IMG/VR virus record: IMGVR_UViG_3300032931_000308 | Span: 1-40,521 of that record | Reading direction: 5' to 3' (one strand) | Length of the DNA: 40,521 nt | Source of the DNA: a virus | In this document: one piece after another, positions 37,174 through 40,521 of the stretch | Position numbering within the stretch: the first letter of the stretch is position 1 | Layout: each line of letters opens with the position of its first letter | The notes under the pieces: generated by a model | Database searches by the model: none | What the model was told of the DNA's origin: nothing | What the model saw: only the letters and a program-made list of their open reading frames with translations | Translations under genes and position numbers: made by a program

Positions 37174-37596
37174 ATGATCTACATCATCAATGAAACTGGT
37201 ACAGATTTATACAAGATAGGCTTTACTGATAGGCCAATCGAAAAACGTTTAGCATCCCTTCAGATAGGATGTGCTAATCAACTAACAGTAACCGCAACCT
37301 TAGATGGTGATCAACTACGCGAAGATGAATTACATCGGCGTTATTGGCAATACCACGTAAAAGGCGAATGGTTCAAATTAGATGCAGACACATTAGAAAG
37401 GATCATAATAGATGGACACCGATTTTTATCACATCAAGGTTCAATGCAAGGGAATTCGCCCTATGATGTTCGACCGATATGCCGGGGACAATTCCACCCA
37501 ACTTCCAATAGCGGAGAAAATGTATCTGACCGAAGATCGCCAACTGATCATGCCCGCGATCAACGTCCTTTCATTGCTGGCAGCCGAGAACGGTAA
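37174..37596 (+). CDS. GIY-YIG (MUG113/T5orf172-like) nuclease in the plus-strand cassette
   Basis: This 140-residue ORF has a short GIY-YIG-type domain: MIYIINETGTDLYKIGFTDR, then IEKRLASLQIGCANQLTVTA and ELHRRYWQYHVKGEWFKLD, typical of the MUG113/T5orf172 group. The domain ends near residue 80. The remaining 60 codons run out of frame through the start of the next gene (185 nt overlap) and look like a read-through tail. The HNH gene of the minus-strand cassette shows the same kind of overlap. The role may be DNA cleavage for cassette mobility. Confidence 0.75.
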   Translation: MIYIINETGTDLYKIGFTDRPIEKRLASLQIGCANQLTVTATLDGDQLREDELHRRYWQYHVKGEWFKLDADTLERIIIDGHRFLSHQGSMQGNSPYDVRPICRGQFHPTSNSGENVSDRRSPTDHARDQRPFIAGSRER

Positions 37597-37963
37597 AAGT
37601 GTTTGCCGTCAATTCTTCGGGAAGAATGGTAAAACGATTGCCCTGGGAATTTCGTCTTACTGTAATATCACCCCATTTGAAATTCCCATTATGGATGACA
37701 ACGGGCCGATTTTCTTCAAAGACTGGAATAAGCAAATTAGCGTGCATAAAGCCGTTGCACGTTTAGCAAAAGGAATACCGAACCCGAAAGAGCGCCCATT
37801 GCTGGCATTACCCTGGTATCTATCATTTGAGTTTGAATATCAGGAAAACAAATATTGCACGCTGGAGAACCTTCGCCAGGCTATAACGATGGGCGGTATT
37901 CTAGGTATGGGAACATTCCGCCCTTTTTTCGGGCGTTATGAAGTGACGAAGTTTGAATATTAG
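37412..37963 (+). CDS. Accessory protein with PMMF and RPFFGRY motifs (family A member)
   Basis: This 183-residue protein resembles the protein at 12185-12763: an N-terminal KVQCKGIRPMMF strand, a middle IMPAINVLSLLAAENGK, a WYLSFEFEYQEN strand and a C-terminal GGILGMGTFRPFFGRYEV. Identity is low but the landmarks match in order and spacing. The Gly-rich C-terminal loop recalls RAMP proteins; this is speculation, and no CRISPR array is present. The start has AGAAAGGA upstream. It is followed at once by pentamer array 4 and then a terminator. Confidence 0.68.
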   Translation: MDTDFYHIKVQCKGIRPMMFDRYAGDNSTQLPIAEKMYLTEDRQLIMPAINVLSLLAAENGKSVCRQFFGKNGKTIALGISSYCNITPFEIPIMDDNGPIFFKDWNKQISVHKAVARLAKGIPNPKERPLLALPWYLSFEFEYQENKYCTLENLRQAITMGGILGMGTFRPFFGRYEVTKFEY

Positions 37964-38097
37964 GGCGTGGCCGGGCACGGCTAGGAGGGGCCGGGTCAGG
38001 CAAGGCGCGGCGTCGTCAGGCGGTGCGAGGCACTGCCGGGCCGGGCAATGCTCGGCGGGGCACAGCGGGGCGCGGCAAGGAATGGCACGGCAAGGAC
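37964..38097. repeat. Pentamer array 4 (GGCNN on plus strand)
   Basis: About 27 units read GGCNN on the plus strand (GGCGT, GGCCG, GGCAC, GGCTA and so on), starting directly after the TAG stop of the gene before. A few units have lost one G (TGCGA, TGCTC). The array ends 2 nt before a terminator hairpin at 38100, so it would be the transcribed 3' end of the cassette. Confidence 0.88.
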
Positions 38098-38099
38098 AT

Positions 38100-38130
38100 A
38101 AAAGCCCCAGCTTTACGCCGGGGCTTTTAT
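38100..38130. terminator. Rho-independent terminator after the plus-strand cassette
   Basis: AAAAGCCCC (38100-38108) pairs with GGGGCTTTT (38120-38128). The A-run and T-run allow function in both directions. It separates the accessory cassette from the lysis genes. Confidence 0.8.
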
Positions 38131-38198
38131 TGGGCTTGAGGTCTTGTCTGCGAATTCATGAATTATACCACGGCGCGGCTGGCGAGGGTTATACTTAG

Positions 38199-38227
38199 TT
38201 TACTTTAAAGTGAATCGATGTTACAAT
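38199..38227 (+). promoter_or_regulatory. Promoter of the lysis operon
   Basis: TTTACT (38199-38204), a 17-bp spacer and TACAAT (38222-38227) form a plausible sigma70 promoter. Transcription would begin near 38234, just before the leader hairpin at 38248. Confidence 0.55.
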
Positions 38228-38247
38228 AATCTTATCGATGAGCCGTG

Positions 38248-38297
38248 AAGCGGCCAGGATACATTTCCTGGTCGCTTTTGTGTTTCAGGCGACCAGG
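38248..38297 (+). terminator. Attenuator-like hairpins before the lysis genes
   Basis: AAGCGGCCAGGA (38248-38259) pairs over 12 bp with TCCTGGTCGCTT (38266-38277), followed by TTTTGTG, giving a terminator-like hairpin. The strand CCTGGTCGC (38267-38275) can instead pair with GCGACCAGG (38289-38297). The two structures exclude each other, a layout suited to attenuation of lysis gene expression. Confidence 0.55.
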
Positions 38298-38320
38298 GGC
38301 GAAAAATACGGAGGCTTCCC

Positions 38321-38629
38321 ATGACTTCAGATAAACTTGCAACTTTGGTTGGTGTGTTGATATCCCTGTTATTTGCGTATCTCCCAGGTTTGAAAACCTG
38401 GTTTGAAAAGCAGGCATCCGAGGTGAAGGGCGGCATTACGGCAGGCGTTACCGTACTGGCCGCCCTCGCTATTTACGGCCTGTCCTGCGCGGGCTGGTTC
38501 ACCGAGTTGGGCGTGACCTGTTCACAGGGCGGCCTTCAACAGCTCGTCGCTATCGTAATTGGCGCGCTTGTGGGCCTGGCCGGTACATACGTGACGCTGG
38601 TCAGGCCTTTTAAGGCGCAGTTACCTTGA
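38321..38629 (+). CDS. Holin-like membrane protein
   Basis: This 102-residue protein has at least two and probably three hydrophobic segments (LATLVGVLISLLFAYLPGL, GVTVLAALAIYGLS and LVAIVIGALVGLAGTYVTLV) with short loops and a short polar tail. Size, topology and position in front of an endolysin gene are those of a holin, which permeabilises the inner membrane at lysis. The sequence itself matches no holin family that I can name. Confidence 0.7.
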   Translation: MTSDKLATLVGVLISLLFAYLPGLKTWFEKQASEVKGGITAGVTVLAALAIYGLSCAGWFTELGVTCSQGGLQQLVAIVIGALVGLAGTYVTLVRPFKAQLP

Positions 38630-38889
38630 CCGGTGCAGGTTGGGAAACACTCGCTGCACAAATCCCCGTCGTGCTGGTATTCGCCGGGGCTGTAATTTTG
38701 CTCATGCGTGACCAAGCGAAAAGTACCAAGGCATTGATGGATACCTTCATCGCGTTTATGGAACTGCGAGATAAGTCCTTCCAGAAGTCTCTTGAAGGGA
38801 TAACCGGTCGCATGGATACTCACAATGACCAATCTCTTGCTCAAGATGCTTTTGTGCGTGAGAGGCTCTCGGAACGGGAAAAAGTGTGA
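38626..38889 (+). CDS. Membrane-anchored coiled-coil protein of the lysis module
   Basis: This 87-residue protein starts at a TTG overlapping the holin stop. It has one membrane segment (IPVVLVFAGAVILLMRDQ) followed by a helical, charged tail (AKSTKALMDTFIAFMELRDK). It may be a second holin, an antiholin or a spanin-like component. Its stop overlaps the endolysin GTG start. Confidence 0.6.
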   Translation: MTGAGWETLAAQIPVVLVFAGAVILLMRDQAKSTKALMDTFIAFMELRDKSFQKSLEGITGRMDTHNDQSLAQDAFVRERLSEREKV

Positions 38890-39632
38890 ACTATATTCTT
38901 GGCGTGGACGTGTGGGAAGGCCATCCGGTCATCGACGAAGCGGTACTTAAGTCGAAAGGCGTGGAATTTATGATTGTCCGCCTAAATGACATGAACGCCG
39001 AAAATCATCTGGATAAAAACTTCGCCGCTCAATGGGCGCAGGCTCAGCCATTTATCCACTGGCCTTATTATGTCTACTCGCCATGGTATTCTGGCGAAAC
39101 CAATTTCGCCTGGCTTTCCACCCACATGCCCGCTGATGCCACCGCTCTGATGGTGGACATCGAAGTGCGCAAGAATGGATATTCACCTGCGGAATATTCC
39201 AGGCAAGTCGATAGTTTCCTGGCGCTTGCCACGCGGCGATGGAAGGACATGATCTATACCGGCAAATGGTTTGAGTCTTACCTTGCCACGTGGCCCAAGA
39301 ATAAAGAATATGTCTATGCCCGCTATCCACTCATCGTCTATCCGCCCTCCCGCGAACATTGGACTTGGGAGAAGCTCAAGCAAATCATGTATAACATGAC
39401 CTGGAACCCTGGTGCAGCGCCCGGTCCATGCCGCATGTGGCAAATAACCGGCGACCGGCTGATCCTGCCTGGATGTGATGAGACATGCGTGGATATCCTG
39501 GCCTGGAATGGAACAATTGAAACACTTGCCGCATTCGTGGGCGCGCCTGTTCCGCCTGCTGCCGATTGGGCGCATTTGATTACTACCTGGGCGCGAACAA
39601 AAGGATACACAGGCCCGGGGCCTGAGAACTAA
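38886..39632 (+). CDS. Endolysin (GH25-like lysozyme)
   Basis: This 248-residue protein fits the GH25 lysozyme fold. It begins YILGVDVWEGHPVIDEAVLK, then KGVEFMIVRLND, FAAQWAQAQPFIHWPYYVYS, the catalytic-strand region TALMVDIEVRKNGY, and WKDMIYTGKWFESYLATWPK. Acidic D and E residues of the DVW and DIE strands are the expected catalytic ones. It lacks a signal peptide, so it needs the holin to reach the cell wall, where it cuts the glycan backbone. The start is a GTG overlapping the upstream stop. Confidence 0.75.
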   Translation: MNYILGVDVWEGHPVIDEAVLKSKGVEFMIVRLNDMNAENHLDKNFAAQWAQAQPFIHWPYYVYSPWYSGETNFAWLSTHMPADATALMVDIEVRKNGYSPAEYSRQVDSFLALATRRWKDMIYTGKWFESYLATWPKNKEYVYARYPLIVYPPSREHWTWEKLKQIMYNMTWNPGAAPGPCRMWQITGDRLILPGCDETCVDILAWNGTIETLAAFVGAPVPPAADWAHLITTWARTKGYTGPGPEN

Positions 39633-39643
39633 GGAGTTTAGCA

Positions 39644-39925
39644 ATGGTTGATACATTTATCGTTCCCAGTCCATTGGATTGGTTTTTTGTTGCTACTACC
39701 TGGTCTGTGTCGAACAATAAATGCAGGTTCTACTTCAATGGTACACAGTTTGGCGCTGACGCAGATGCGGAAGCATGGAACGGTATCCTGACCGGACAAC
39801 GGGAAATTATTGGGGCAGATAGCAATAGTGGGGTAGGAGGTACGTGGATTGGGTGGGTCGCCCATTGTGCAGTTTGGTCAAAGGCACTGACGGCGGCGCA
39901 GATTGCATACCTTAGTAAGGTGTGA
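39644..39925 (+). CDS. LamG-like domain fragment
   Basis: This 93-residue protein looks like the second half of a LamG/concanavalin-like lectin domain: WFFVATTWSVSNNKCRFYFN, GTQFGADADAE, REIIGADSNSGVGGTWIGWV and a C-terminal ALTAAQIAYLSKV, the usual end of such domains. The first half is missing, so it is a fragment or an unusually short lectin. It is preceded by AAGGAG. It could be a remnant of a tail adhesin left next to the lysis genes. Confidence 0.6.
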   Translation: MVDTFIVPSPLDWFFVATTWSVSNNKCRFYFNGTQFGADADAEAWNGILTGQREIIGADSNSGVGGTWIGWVAHCAVWSKALTAAQIAYLSKV

Positions 39926-40093
39926 TTGTAGTAAACCATGCTATCTCCCGCCTCTTCTCCGCCCTCTCGCCTGTGCCCCAAAAGATGACCCTGCCCTCAG
40001 GAGTTGAACTGTGAGACGCGCCCCCCATGTTGCCTCGAAAGAAAATAAGGAAACATTCATGGTGGAATGGAATTTTGTATAGGAGTGCCCCCA

Positions 40094-40486
40094 TTGGCTG
40101 CTAGAGTTCTAAAAGTCTGCCCCATGATTGGCTGTCCTGAGTTAGTGTACAGCCCAGCGCGCTACTGCGCGAAGCATACCCGACTCATGCGACCCAAGGA
40201 TACACGACCAAACTCTGCCCAGCGTGGCTATGATGCGGCATGGCAAATAATAAGAGCCGCCTATCTCAAAGCTAACCCGTGGTGTGTGATTAAGGGATGC
40301 CCCCCCCACCCTGCTACTGATGTGGATCATATCGTGGCACTTGTGGACGGCGGAACGAATGATTTTATTAATTTGCGGTCTTATTGCCATAAGCACCATT
40401 CCCGGCGTACCGCGCACGATCAGCCGGGCGGATTTATCCAGCGTTCGAAAAGGCACGTGTCGCAAAATGTTTCGCGTGACGGGTAG
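40094..40486 (+). CDS. HNH endonuclease beside the terminase
   Basis: This 130-residue protein is an HNH nuclease of the type encoded next to terminases. It has an N-terminal zinc pair (CPMIGCPELV, YCAKH), RGYDAAWQIIRAAYLKANPW, CVIKGCPPHPATDVDHIVAL and NLRSYCHKHHSRRTAHDQPG. In several cos-type phages this nuclease works with terminase on DNA cutting during packaging. The TTG start at 40094 has AGGAG 8 nt upstream; an ATG at 40067 would add nine residues. In the circular genome it lies just before the small terminase gene. Confidence 0.78.
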   Translation: MAARVLKVCPMIGCPELVYSPARYCAKHTRLMRPKDTRPNSAQRGYDAAWQIIRAAYLKANPWCVIKGCPPHPATDVDHIVALVDGGTNDFINLRSYCHKHHSRRTAHDQPGGFIQRSKRHVSQNVSRDG

Positions 40487-40521
40487 GGCGTCGCAATCGC
40501 TACGCACTTTTGCTTCTCGAC

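Noticed and set aside
1-40521. Direct terminal repeats or a visible cos site
   Set aside because: The two ends do not share an obvious repeat, and no cos can be defined without end mapping. Circularity is inferred from gene order only.

Overview
The window is almost certainly a complete or nearly complete genome of a temperate, long-tailed (siphovirus-type) phage, opened close to its packaging site. An HNH nuclease of the kind encoded beside terminases ends at 40486 and the small terminase begins at 63. In circular form the order is packaging, head, connector, tail, tailspike, integrase and repressor, early genes, lysis, HNH, packaging. The host cannot be named from the sequence. ATG, GTG and TTG starts with purine-rich Shine-Dalgarno sites and sigma70-type promoters point to an ordinary bacterium; anything narrower would be a guess.

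Layout. 63-7019: terminase small and large subunits, a portal fused to a MuF-like tail, a GIY-YIG homing nuclease, prohead protease and HK97-type major capsid protein. 7082-10213: a four-gene modification cassette in the head operon (two glycosyltransferase-like proteins, a methyltransferase, and a methyltransferase-sulfotransferase fusion). 10258-19592: HhH protein, head-tail connectors, tail terminator, tail tube, tail assembly chaperones joined by a textbook -1 frameshift site (C CCA AAC plus a 13-bp hairpin), tape measure with exact 45-residue repeats, and distal tail protein. 19691-23939: a second GIY-YIG homing nuclease, a lectin-like tail protein, a Gp37-like hub and a beta-helix tailspike. 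24000-26066 (minus): large serine integrase, small basic protein and XRE repressor. 26074-36966 (plus): early region driven by a strong promoter flanked by repeated operator-like sites. It carries a RecT-like annealing protein, a DnaD-like replication protein, a metallopeptidase-like protein, two AP2-HNH homing nucleases, a DUF5131 protein and many small ORFs. 38199-39925: promoter, attenuator-like leader, holin-like proteins, GH25-like endolysin and a LamG-like fragment.

The unusual biology lies in accessory and non-coding parts. (1) Two copies of a compact RNA element, at 13974-14082 (minus) and 36990-37088 (plus), each start at the predicted transcription start of their own sigma70 promoter. 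They share short invariant blocks (TTTATTTGCCG and AAG-N-A-NN-GGCAAA) and the same order of three crossing helices, but the stem sequences differ while pairing is kept. This looks like a pseudoknotted structured RNA family. (2) 28936-30084 is a 1.15-kb non-coding tract packed with hairpins, internally duplicated motifs and a tmRNA-like 3' end, consistent with a giant ornate phage RNA of the GOLLD/ROOL kind. (3) Four arrays of a degenerate 5-bp tandem repeat (NNGGC/NNGGY) flank two accessory cassettes on opposite strands. Each cassette has a small nuclease ORF (HNH or GIY-YIG/MUG113) running 146-185 nt out of frame into a gene of one divergent protein family (N-terminal PLIMH/PMMF motif, C-terminal RPxFGR motif). 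The minus-strand cassette has its own promoter, a ribbon-helix-helix regulator gene and tandem operator-like repeats, and sits as a moron inside the late operon.

All functional names rest on motif recognition by eye. No database or folding program was run.
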